Assembly (NCBI GenBank): GCA_016787045.1 | Contig: JAEUVA010000038.1 | Coordinates: forward strand, 1-64,000 | Length of the DNA stretch: 64,000 bases | Direction: 5' to 3' | Source of the DNA: Chitinophagales bacterium | GTDB taxonomy: Bacteria > Bacteroidota > Bacteroidia > Chitinophagales > LD1 | Shown here: one piece after another, positions 53,439-60,943 of the stretch | Layout of the letters: each line of letters opens with the position of its first letter | How positions within the stretch are numbered: the first letter of the stretch is position 1 | Made by a program: the position numbers and the translations under genes | The notes under the pieces: model-generated | Told to the model about the DNA's origin: nothing | Seen by the model: the letters and a program-made list of their open reading frames with translations, nothing else | Database searches by the model: none

Positions 53439-54719
53439 CTACTTGGCTACTACCAGCGTTTGCCCGGTGCGCAGGTCGGCATTGGCCAATCCGTTCCACT
53501 CTTTGAGTTGCTCTACAGTGGTATTAAACATTGAGGCAATTTCATACAACGTATCCGTGTGTTGTACCTGATATTGTTGCATGTTTTTGATGATGGCTGT
53601 GCGGGGCAAGTCGCCAGTTTCTTTTTCTGCTTTGCCTGTAGGGCGCGGTTCGTTTTGGGTTTGCGGGTTATTACCAGCTTGCTGCTTGAGGTATTCGGCA
53701 TAAGACATGGTACGGGGTGATTGTGCCCGCTTTTCTTGCAGCGACAGCACTTCTCCGGCATACGCTTGATCGTTGGGCCGCATAGAATTAATGTAGTACA
53801 AGTTGCGCAGTTTAACTCCTGTGCGTTGTGATACATCGTGCATGCTTTCACCGGGCAGTACCGTAACACTCACCTCTGCTCCTTTAGGTTTCTTATTTTG
53901 GAGGTATATATACTGGCCTTCTTTAAACTTATCACCGGTACTCATATCGTTAAAAAGCATTATCCATGAATAGTCAATGTTGTATTCAAACGCAATGGTT
54001 AGTGGGTCTTCGTTGCCTACTGCCTTAACAGCGCGGGTTCCATTAACCACATACTCCTGGCGACCGCTGGCGGCTTTCTTCATTTCAGTATGGTGTGCAG
54101 TTGGTTTGGTTTCGCTCACACTCTTACTATTTACCGTTACTACCTCTGTGGGAGCCACTTCTTTTTGAACCAAAATGCCTTTCTCTTTCTCTTCAATCTT
54201 GGCAACGCCTATGTTATCGTATTCAAAAAGTTTGTAATCTTCAATATACTTAATTAGCATGGTGGCATACTGTGGATGCGTGGCGTATCCGGCTTCTTTT
54301 AACCCGTAAGCCCAATATTTATACGAGGTAATAGGAAGCTGAAAAAGCGGAGCGTACCACTTGCGCGAAGCCAAAAAATCAGAATGGTCTTTGTATGACT
54401 CGCGGGCATTGCCGTACACTCTGAAGCATTCTTTGGGTTTATCGTCATCGTGGTAATATTTTCCTCCGGTCCATTCTTCCTTGCACTTAATGCCAAAGTG
54501 GTTGTTTGACTTAAGGCAGAGTGTTGAAGTGCCTGCTCCTGTTTCCAGCAAGCCCTGCGCTAAAGTGATAGAGGCAGGCACCTTGGCACGCACCATTTCA
54601 TCAATGGCAATGTCTTTATACTGTTCAATGTATTGCTGTATTATTTCTTTCTGCTGAGCCGTAACCGGCAAAACAGCAATAGCCAATAACAACCCTGCCA
54701 AGTGCTTCTTCATATACAT
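53439..54719 (-). CDS. Secreted glucosaminidase with LysM domains
   Basis: A 426-residue peptidoglycan hydrolase with a signal peptide cleaved before Gln (VTAQQ). The glucosaminidase (GH73-like) domain covers about 25-165: 'AIDEMVRAKVPASITLAQGLLETGAGTSTLCLKSNNHFGIKC' with Glu59 as the likely catalytic acid, then 'YGNARESYKDHSDFL' and 'YKYWAYGLKEAGYATHPQYA'. A Lys/Thr-rich linker leads to a LysM-like segment near 285-330 and a clear LysM at 382-426 (YQVQHTDTLYEIASMFNTTVEQLKEWNGL). It probably acts in septum splitting or wall turnover. A second ATG (54713) is also possible. Confidence 0.93.
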   Translation of the reverse strand: MYMKKHLAGLLLAIAVLPVTAQQKEIIQQYIEQYKDIAIDEMVRAKVPASITLAQGLLETGAGTSTLCLKSNNHFGIKCKEEWTGGKYYHDDDKPKECFRVYGNARESYKDHSDFLASRKWYAPLFQLPITSYKYWAYGLKEAGYATHPQYATMLIKYIEDYKLFEYDNIGVAKIEEKEKGILVQKEVAPTEVVTVNSKSVSETKPTAHHTEMKKAASGRQEYVVNGTRAVKAVGNEDPLTIAFEYNIDYSWIMLFNDMSTGDKFKEGQYIYLQNKKPKGAEVSVTVLPGESMHDVSQRTGVKLRNLYYINSMRPNDQAYAGEVLSLQEKRAQSPRTMSYAEYLKQQAGNNPQTQNEPRPTGKAEKETGDLPRTAIIKNMQQYQVQHTDTLYEIASMFNTTVEQLKEWNGLANADLRTGQTLVVAK

Positions 54720-54811
54720 AGTTTTACAGCCGTGAACTTATCAACACTCAATAAACATTTAACGCGCACAACTGACAGGATGTTGTGTGTAGTACTAAAA
54801 AAAGTACAAGG

Positions 54812-55822
54812 TTAGTTGACTGCTACAACTTGCTCCGCTTGGTATCTGTATATGGTGTACAACAACACGTTGCCTACTGCCTGAAGGGTAGTTTTGTCAA
54901 TGGCACTCATATTATCGGCATGAGTATGCCAATAGTGCCCAAAAGTTTGTGAGGGCGATGTAGGGTCGTGGTGAATGACATCTACAGTTGGTATGCCAAT
55001 GATTTGGTTGATGTATAGGTGATCATCTGTAATTGCGCCAATACTTTTAGGTATAAAAAAATTACTGAAGCCCAGCTTAGAAGCGTTCTGCCATATCATA
55101 TCCTGCACCCAAGAGGCGTATAGCGTAGAGTTACCCTCACGGGCAAAAGTAGCCCCCGGAGCACCTACCATATCCAGCAAAATACCGAAATCGGCTTTGT
55201 AGCCGGATACATGCGGATTTTTTGCCCAATACTGCGAGCCCAAACAGTAAGAGTTATCATATCCAGGCTTGCCATAGTCCTCTGCATCAATAAAAAACAG
55301 ATCAATTCCAATATTAATCTTTGTACTTCGTATCGCTCTGGCTATTTCTAACAGCACACCAACACCACTGGCGCCATCGTTGGCGGCCAAAATGGGTTCT
55401 GTACTTGCCGAGTCATCTTGATCGGCCCAGGGGCGGCTGTCCCAATGTGAGCAGAGCAAAATGCGAGTGGTTGCTTTTGGATTAAATGAGGCAATAATGT
55501 TGGTGCTTTTGAGTTTCGTGCCATCGTATCCTATAGCATCAAATTTTTGGGTGTAAACGGTATCGGCAAACCGTTTTGCCTCATTTATCAAATAGGTGGC
55601 ACATGCTTCGTGGCCTTTGCTATTCATGTGGCGCGGGCCAAAAGAGAGTTGCTTATCTATGTAGTAATATGCTGTATCGCTGCTGAATGAAGGGGCATTA
55701 ACTACCACTTCTTTTTCGGGAACGGGAGGCGGAGTAGGTTGATTGCACCTGTCGCAGGATAGAAGAGCAACAATCGAAACTATCATTGCCACTACAATCG
55801 GTAAGATACTTTTCAGCAACAT
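54812..55822 (-). CDS. M28-family lipoprotein, probable glutaminyl-peptide cyclotransferase
   Basis: A 336-residue predicted lipoprotein (LLSC, Cys23) of the M28 zinc family. 'LLCSHWDSRPWADQD' (His126, Asp128), Asp149 (AANDGASG), Glu181 (IDAEDYG) and the later 'WHTHADNMSAID' (His299/His301) give the metal and acid residues. The 'HWDSRPxADxD' form and single-zinc pattern fit the animal-type glutaminyl cyclases of Bacteroidota (such as the P. gingivalis enzyme) better than aminopeptidases. It would cyclise N-terminal Gln of exported proteins to pyroglutamate. The ATG at 55822 starts the lipoprotein signal; a longer frame to 55909 would overlap cysS. Confidence 0.82.
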   Translation of the reverse strand: MLLKSILPIVVAMIVSIVALLSCDRCNQPTPPPVPEKEVVVNAPSFSSDTAYYYIDKQLSFGPRHMNSKGHEACATYLINEAKRFADTVYTQKFDAIGYDGTKLKSTNIIASFNPKATTRILLCSHWDSRPWADQDDSASTEPILAANDGASGVGVLLEIARAIRSTKINIGIDLFFIDAEDYGKPGYDNSYCLGSQYWAKNPHVSGYKADFGILLDMVGAPGATFAREGNSTLYASWVQDMIWQNASKLGFSNFFIPKSIGAITDDHLYINQIIGIPTVDVIHHDPTSPSQTFGHYWHTHADNMSAIDKTTLQAVGNVLLYTIYRYQAEQVVAVN

Positions 55823-55893
55823 GGTTTGAATATTCAGATTAAAAAATTTTATGGGGTAAATGGGTGTAGCTGAATAGTTTCGTAAACGTGCTG

Positions 55894-57357
55894 TTAACTT
55901 TTTATCCAACTCACCCCTTCTTTACTGTCCTTCACTTGTATGCCCAGTTTGGCCAGTTCATCGCGTATTTTATCGCTGGCCGCAAAATCCTTTTTGGCCC
56001 GCACATCTTTTCGCAATTCAAGAATAAGGTTCATTAATCCATCTACCACTTCGGCACTCTCCCCGGTTTCTTCTTTTAATCCAAGAACATCAAACACTAT
56101 TTCATTAAATAATTTTTTTAACTGTTCTTTGTCCGTGGCGGTTAGGGTGTCTTTCCCATCGTTGATGGAGTTAATCATTCGCACTCCGTCAAACAGCTCG
56201 GCAATGGCTACAGGGGTATTAAAATCGTCATTCATGGCAGCATATACCGCATCATGCAGAGCAACCACGTTAACAGATGAGGTTTCGGAAGTTTTTAACA
56301 GCGGCAATAGTTTTACAGCACTCATCAATCGCTGCAAGCCCTTTTCGGCTGCCTGTATGGCGGTGTTTGAAAAATCTAACGTACTGCGGTAGTGTGCCTG
56401 CAGCATAAAAAAGCGCACAACCATAGGCGAGTAGCCGCGCTCCAGCAGCGGATGCTGGCCACTAAACAACTGCGCAGGTAAAAACGAATTGCCAAGCGAC
56501 TTGCTCATTTTTTGCCCGTTTACTGTGAGCATATTGGTGTGCATCCAGTAGCGCGCAGGGTTTTTATGATGGCAGGCCGCATGTTGTGCCACTTCGTTGG
56601 TGTGGTGGGTAGGTATCAAATCCATACCGCCACCGTGTATATCAAACTCCTCGCCCAAATATTTAGTGCTCATGGCGCTGCACTCAATGTGCCAACCAGG
56701 GAAACCCTCACCCCAGGGGCTGTTCCAGCGCATGATGTGCTCGGGGCTGGCTTTTTTCCAAAGAGCAAAATCTAACCGGCCGCGTTTTTCGTTTTGTCCC
56801 TCTAAGTTATCGCGGGTACCATCTAAAAGTTCATCTAAGTTGCGGTTGCTAAGTTGGGTGTACGGATATGTTTTGGCAAATTTTTCTACATCAAACCATA
56901 CGGTGCCATCTACTTCATACGCTAAACCATTTTCCAAAATTTGTTTAGTCATTTCTATTTGCTCGGGTATGTGGCCGCTGGCGGTTGGCTCTATACTTGG
57001 CGGCAGTAAGTTAAATTGATCTAACACCTGATGAAAGTCCACGGCATATAACTGCACTATCTCCATGGGTTCCAGTTTTTCTAAGCGGGCGCGCTTGGCT
57101 ATTTTATCTTCTCCGTCATCGGCATCGCTCTCTAAGTGACCCACATCGGTAATGTTGCGTACGTAGCGTACCTTGTACCCCAGGTGTTGCAAATACCGAA
57201 ACACAATATCGAACGAAAGAAAAGTGCGGCAATTGCCTAAGTGAGCATGGCTATATAGCGTTGGTCCACACACATACATGCCTACATGAGGTGCATTGAT
57301 GGGTTTAAAAACTTCTTTTTGGCGAGTAAGCGTATTGTAAATTTTCAAATCGTGCAT
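55894..57357 (-). CDS. cysS: Cysteinyl-tRNA synthetase
   Basis: A 487-residue class I aminoacyl-tRNA synthetase. The zinc Cys is in 'MYVCGPTLYSHAHLGN', which also holds the HIGH motif (HAHLG); 'GWHIECSAMS' and 'HHTNE' give the other zinc ligands and 'KMSKS' is intact. The C-terminal part 'KKDFAASDKIRDELAKLGIQVKDSKEGVSW' is the normal end. The start MHDLKIYNTL at 57357 matches the family; a longer frame to 57435 would add a non-conserved leader. It precedes the M28 lipoprotein gene by 71 bases. Confidence 0.97.
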   Translation of the reverse strand: MHDLKIYNTLTRQKEVFKPINAPHVGMYVCGPTLYSHAHLGNCRTFLSFDIVFRYLQHLGYKVRYVRNITDVGHLESDADDGEDKIAKRARLEKLEPMEIVQLYAVDFHQVLDQFNLLPPSIEPTASGHIPEQIEMTKQILENGLAYEVDGTVWFDVEKFAKTYPYTQLSNRNLDELLDGTRDNLEGQNEKRGRLDFALWKKASPEHIMRWNSPWGEGFPGWHIECSAMSTKYLGEEFDIHGGGMDLIPTHHTNEVAQHAACHHKNPARYWMHTNMLTVNGQKMSKSLGNSFLPAQLFSGQHPLLERGYSPMVVRFFMLQAHYRSTLDFSNTAIQAAEKGLQRLMSAVKLLPLLKTSETSSVNVVALHDAVYAAMNDDFNTPVAIAELFDGVRMINSINDGKDTLTATDKEQLKKLFNEIVFDVLGLKEETGESAEVVDGLMNLILELRKDVRAKKDFAASDKIRDELAKLGIQVKDSKEGVSWIKS

Positions 57358-57439
57358 GGGGCGAATATAATGGCGGAAGTGATGCAGTGTGCTGGGTGAA
57401 AAATTACGTTGTGTACCCCTAACAAAACTGTTCATGCGT

Positions 57440-57949
57440 CTATTCCTTTTCTCCCCTCATCTCCCTTATCATTTGCCCGTACCCAAAGCCCCGGTGCATG
57501 GCGTTGAGCGTTTGAGTAATGCGCTTGGCTTTGGTAGTATCAGTTTTAGCACTGTCTATCCACTTGCTAAAATACTTTTGCTCCGAGTTGCTGAGCGACT
57601 TAAAATGCTGCATGGCTTTTGGGTCATCTTCTAAGCACATCATTAGTTCTTCGCAAAATTTAAAAACGCTTTCGTCTAGCATTAAACATACTTGCAGCGT
57701 TGCACCTTTGCGCTTGCCAAGCGCTTTGCGCATAGCAGCGTTTAAGGGCAATATAAAATCGCCTTCTCCCATTGGCAATAGTGCAACTTGGTTTATAGTA
57801 TGGTTATCTAACTTTCCTTTTACGCGGTACGATTTTTTTACACCCGGATTCAGTTTCTGTGCTATTTCTGCCGGTATAGTTACATACGTCCAACCGGTTT
57901 TTTCGCCTTGCTTTTCAAATTTCTCAATAGTGGTTTGGTAAGTAATCAT
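57440..57949 (-). CDS. DUF1905/YdeI-OmdA domain protein
   Basis: A 169-residue protein. Residues 1-95 are a DUF1905 beta-barrel-like domain ('GWTYVTIPAEIAQKL...YRVKGKLDNHTINQVALLPMGEGDFILPLNAAMRKALGKRKGATLQVCL'), and the C-terminal half ('CLEDDPKAMQHFKSLSNSEQKYFSKWIDSAKTDTTKAKRITQTLNAM') is a YdeI/OmpD-associated helical domain. Proteins of this kind were linked with bacteriocin or polymyxin tolerance in enterobacteria, but the role here is uncertain. It lies 82 bases upstream of cysS on the same strand. Confidence 0.9.
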   Translation of the reverse strand: MITYQTTIEKFEKQGEKTGWTYVTIPAEIAQKLNPGVKKSYRVKGKLDNHTINQVALLPMGEGDFILPLNAAMRKALGKRKGATLQVCLMLDESVFKFCEELMMCLEDDPKAMQHFKSLSNSEQKYFSKWIDSAKTDTTKAKRITQTLNAMHRGFGYGQMIREMRGEKE

Positions 57950-58053
57950 TTACGATTGGGATGTTTAAAAAAAGTAAAAATAGGCACTACTGCAATTAGC
58001 CGGGGTTAAACTTCTTTTTGTTACCCTTGTCATCACAGCACAACCACCACCCG

Positions 58054-58617
58054 ATGACTGATAAGGAATTATTGGAACTTTTTCATTCCGGCAAACGCGA
58101 AAAAGCGTACACCCTGCTTATAGAAACTTATCAGCAGCGCATTTATTACCACATCCGCAGAATGGTGCAAAACCACGATGATGCCGATGATGTGATGCAA
58201 AATACGTTCATCAAGATATGGAAAGGGTTAGAAAATTTTCGCGCTGACTCACAACTGTTTACTTGGATTTACCGCATAGCCACAAACGAAACCATTACGT
58301 TTATCAATAGCCGCAACCGCAAAGCCACTATCAGTTTCGATGGACCGGATAGCGATGATGATGAACGCAGCTATTCTCCTTCTAACTATATAAAAGGTGA
58401 TAGCCACCAAGTAGATGGCGATACCATTTTGCAAAAATTGCAGCGAGCTATAGACACGCTGCCCGAAAAGCAAAAGTTGGTTTTTAACCTCCGCTATTAT
58501 GATGAGATGCCCTACGAGCAAATGAGTGAGGTGTTGGGCACCAGCGAAGGTGCGCTCAAAGCCAGCTACCACCATGCCGCACAAAAAATTGAGAAATTTT
58601 TGCTAAGCACAGATTAA
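58054..58617 (+). CDS. ECF-family RNA polymerase sigma factor
   Basis: A 187-residue sigma-70 factor with only regions 2 and 4. Region 2 has 'YYHIRRMVQNHDDADDVMQNTFIKIWKGLENFRADSQLFTWIYRIATNETITFINSRNRK', and region 4 is 'LPEKQKLVFNLRYYDEMPYEQMSEVLGTSEGALKASYHHAAQKIEKFL'. It should direct a small regulon, probably for envelope stress, and its own operon. The two following genes look like a membrane anti-sigma factor and a Spy-like periplasmic protein. The ATG at 58054 is preferred to a TTG at 58018. Confidence 0.95.
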   Translation: MTDKELLELFHSGKREKAYTLLIETYQQRIYYHIRRMVQNHDDADDVMQNTFIKIWKGLENFRADSQLFTWIYRIATNETITFINSRNRKATISFDGPDSDDDERSYSPSNYIKGDSHQVDGDTILQKLQRAIDTLPEKQKLVFNLRYYDEMPYEQMSEVLGTSEGALKASYHHAAQKIEKFLLSTD

Positions 58618-58658
58618 ACTTTTGACCACTATACATATCAGAGCTACCGTAATAAGTT

Positions 58659-59399
58659 ATGAAACCAAGTAAGCACATACAAGACGAATTGAAAGAGATA
58701 GCTCCCGCGCTATCACAAAGAGAGCGGTTGTACTTTCCGGCTGTGCCTGCGGGTTATCTGGAAAATTTTCCGGCAAAAATGATTGAGTTGATTGACGCGG
58801 AAACCCAGCCCATCAACTTGCCCGAAGCAGCACTTCAGTCATTAAAAAATCAGCTGCATAAAGAAGTACCCAGCGGCTACTTCAACCAATTTGGTACGCA
58901 AATGCTCCAAAAAGTTCAAGCCGCTGAGTTAGCTCAAATAGCACCCACTCTTGCCACACTCAAATCCAAAGAGCAAATAGAAGTGCCTGCCGGATATTTT
59001 ATTGGGTTTCCGGCCAAAATGCAAAAACAGATTGCCGGTTCACCTGCTACACTGGCATGGCTACAATCACTCAACAATGTACTAGATAACATAGCTGCTG
59101 CCATTTTTAAACCGCAATACGCCATGGCCTATGCAGGAGTTACTGCGGTGTTGGTGGTGGGTATGTTTTACTTTTTTACTCCGCCACAATCTGCTTGCAA
59201 ACAAGGTGACTTACTGTGCCAGTTAGAAAAAATAGACACCAAAACATTAGATGCGTATATGCTCAGCCATGCCGATGAATTTGGTGAAAGTGTATTAGAA
59301 ATTTCTATCAACGAAACCGAAGTATTAAACCAGCAGCAGTTTGATGCGTCTATGCTGCAACAATTAACCGATGACGAGCTGAATACATTGGTTGACTAA
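58659..59399 (+). CDS. Membrane protein, probable anti-sigma factor, with three VPxGYF repeats
   Basis: A 246-residue protein with one predicted span (about 155-173), so residues 1-150 are cytoplasmic and the rest is periplasmic. The cytoplasmic part holds three related motifs about 40 residues apart: 'VPAGYLENFPAKM' (29-41), 'VPSGYFNQFGTQM' (70-82) and 'VPAGYFIGFPAKM' (109-121). Similar 'VPxGYFexlp' motifs are common in Bacteroidota proteins encoded after ECF sigma genes. Position (42 bases after the sigma gene) and topology suggest an anti-sigma role, but no known anti-sigma domain is seen. Confidence 0.75.
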   Translation: MKPSKHIQDELKEIAPALSQRERLYFPAVPAGYLENFPAKMIELIDAETQPINLPEAALQSLKNQLHKEVPSGYFNQFGTQMLQKVQAAELAQIAPTLATLKSKEQIEVPAGYFIGFPAKMQKQIAGSPATLAWLQSLNNVLDNIAAAIFKPQYAMAYAGVTAVLVVGMFYFFTPPQSACKQGDLLCQLEKIDTKTLDAYMLSHADEFGESVLEISINETEVLNQQQFDASMLQQLTDDELNTLVD

Positions 59400-59413
59400 A
59401 ACAAACTTAAAAC

Positions 59414-59971
59414 ATGAAAAACTTGAAAAATTTATTGCTTGTTGCCGCTACAGCGCTGCTGTTTGCCGCCACAACCACAGCTCAAAATGCCACCCCTCCG
59501 GCCGGTGGCTCACAGCACGAAAAAATTCAGGCACTGCGTATTGCCTTTATTTCACAACAGTTGAACCTGACACCTGCCGAAGCACAAAAATTTTGGCCGA
59601 TGTACAACCAGTACCAAACCGACCTGCACACGCTGCGCGAAAACTTTAAACCCGGTGCAGGCCAGCAGCCCACTGCCGAGCAGCAACTGGACTTTGAACA
59701 AAAGAAACTTGACCTCAAGAAAAAATACAAAACCGAATTTGAAGGTTGCTTAGGAAAAGATAAGGTAAATAAATTGTATGGTTTAGAGGATGAATTCCGC
59801 AAAAAAGTACAAGAGTACCGCGACCAAAAACATGGTGGTGGCCCGGGTGGCAGAGGCCCCGATGGTGGCGGACCCGGTGGTCCTCCTCCGGGTGGCGGAC
59901 AGTACGGCCCACCTCCGGGCGGTGGTGGCAACGGTGGCCCAGGTGGCCCAAGACCGGGTGGCCCTCGTTAG
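59414..59971 (+). CDS. Spy/CpxP-like periplasmic protein with Gly/Pro-rich tail
   Basis: A 185-residue exported protein with a signal peptide cleaved before Gln (TTAQN). The helical part 'FISQQLNLTPAEAQKFWPMYNQYQTDLHTLRENF' is the LTPxxAxxFWPxYNxY motif of Spy-like proteins in Bacteroidota, which may bind unfolded proteins or metal. The last 45 residues are Gly, Pro and Arg (GGPGG, PPPGGG repeats). It is 14 bases after the anti-sigma-like gene, so sigma, membrane regulator and periplasmic protein form one operon. A strong terminator follows. Confidence 0.85.
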   Translation: MKNLKNLLLVAATALLFAATTTAQNATPPAGGSQHEKIQALRIAFISQQLNLTPAEAQKFWPMYNQYQTDLHTLRENFKPGAGQQPTAEQQLDFEQKKLDLKKKYKTEFEGCLGKDKVNKLYGLEDEFRKKVQEYRDQKHGGGPGGRGPDGGGPGGPPPGGGQYGPPPGGGGNGGPGGPRPGGPR

Positions 59972-59989
59972 TACTTCAACTAGTATATC

Positions 59990-60026
59990 TAAAAAAAACT
60001 CCCGCTGCGTTGCGGGAGTTTTTTAT
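59990..60026. terminator. Bidirectional intrinsic terminator
   Basis: ACTCCCGC (59998-60005) pairs with GCGGGAGT (60012-60019) around a six-base loop, with A8 before and T6 after, so it works on both strands. It ends the sigma operon and can also end the convergent response regulator gene. Confidence 0.9.
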
Positions 60027-60072
60027 GTAGCTCTATGTACTTTTTAACGATTGCCCGTATCCGGCTAAACAT

Positions 60073-60753
60073 TTATGCATCAAACTTATAGCCAATACCT
60101 TTGATGGTTTTGAAAAAATCTTCACCAATTTTTTCGCGGAGTTTGCGAATGTGTACGTCTATTGTACGGTCGCCAACTATAGTGTCGTTGCCCCAAACCT
60201 TGCTCAAAATTTCATCACGCTTAAACACTCTACCTGGCTTGGAAGCCAGCAGGTTCAATAGTTCAAATTCCTTACGAGGCAGTGTAATTTCTTGTCCGTC
60301 TTTTATCACCAAATATCGCTCCCGGTCTATTTCTATGCCCCCCACATTTAGCTTGGCAACGCCACTGTGGCTCTCCATTCTGCGGAGCAGCGCCCGTATG
60401 CGGCTGATAAATACCCGCGGCTTAATGGGTTTGGTGATGTAATCATCGGCTCCTACTTCAAACCCTGCCACCTGGCTGTAGTCTTCATCGCGGGCAGTAA
60501 GAAAAGCAATAATGGTGTTTTTAAACTCCTGCATAGTGCGCAATTCACGGCAGGTTTCTATCCCGTCTAACTTGGGCATCATTAAGTCCAAAATAATGAT
60601 GTGCGGATTAATTTTTTTGGCCAGTTGGATGGCTTCCATGCCATCGCGGGCGGTATATACCCAAAAGCCCTCTTTCTCTAAGTTGTACTTCATAAAGTCT
60701 AACACATCTGCCTCGTCATCTACTAACAAAACCTTAACGTCATTCACATCCAT
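60073..60753 (-). CDS. OmpR/PhoB-family response regulator
   Basis: A 226-residue regulator. The receiver domain has Asp12/Asp13, phosphoacceptor Asp56 (ILDLMMP) and Lys108 (YITKPI). The winged-helix DNA-binding domain (about 130-226) has 'LPRKEFELLNLLASKPGRVFKRDEILSKVWGNDTIVGDRTIDVHIRKLREKIG' and ends 'IKGIGYKFDA'. No histidine kinase gene lies beside it in the window. The ATG at 60753 (MDVNDVKV) is preferred to a TTG at 60774. It is divergent from a large TonB receptor that it could control. Confidence 0.95.
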   Translation of the reverse strand: MDVNDVKVLLVDDEADVLDFMKYNLEKEGFWVYTARDGMEAIQLAKKINPHIIILDLMMPKLDGIETCRELRTMQEFKNTIIAFLTARDEDYSQVAGFEVGADDYITKPIKPRVFISRIRALLRRMESHSGVAKLNVGGIEIDRERYLVIKDGQEITLPRKEFELLNLLASKPGRVFKRDEILSKVWGNDTIVGDRTIDVHIRKLREKIGEDFFKTIKGIGYKFDA

Positions 60754-60894
60754 ATACCATTTTATTTGTTGCAAAACTGTTTTTACTGCGTTAATTTAAT
60801 GTTACTTAGTAATTAAGATTACACTACCTTACAGCTAATCTGTTCACTGTCATTTTTTTACTCGGTTTAACCATTGCTTAACACACTCTTCATG

Positions 60895-60922
60895 TTGAGG
60901 TATAGTTGCTACGATACGTTTG
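60895..60922 (+). promoter_or_regulatory. Candidate promoter of the large TonB receptor
   Basis: TTG (60895-60897) and TACGTTTG (60915-60922, perfect TAnnTTTG) are separated by 17 bases. The ATG at 60944 is 21 bases downstream. It lies in the 190-base gap between divergent genes. Confidence 0.5.
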
Positions 60923-60943
60923 CGGCAGCAAAAAATAATCAGC

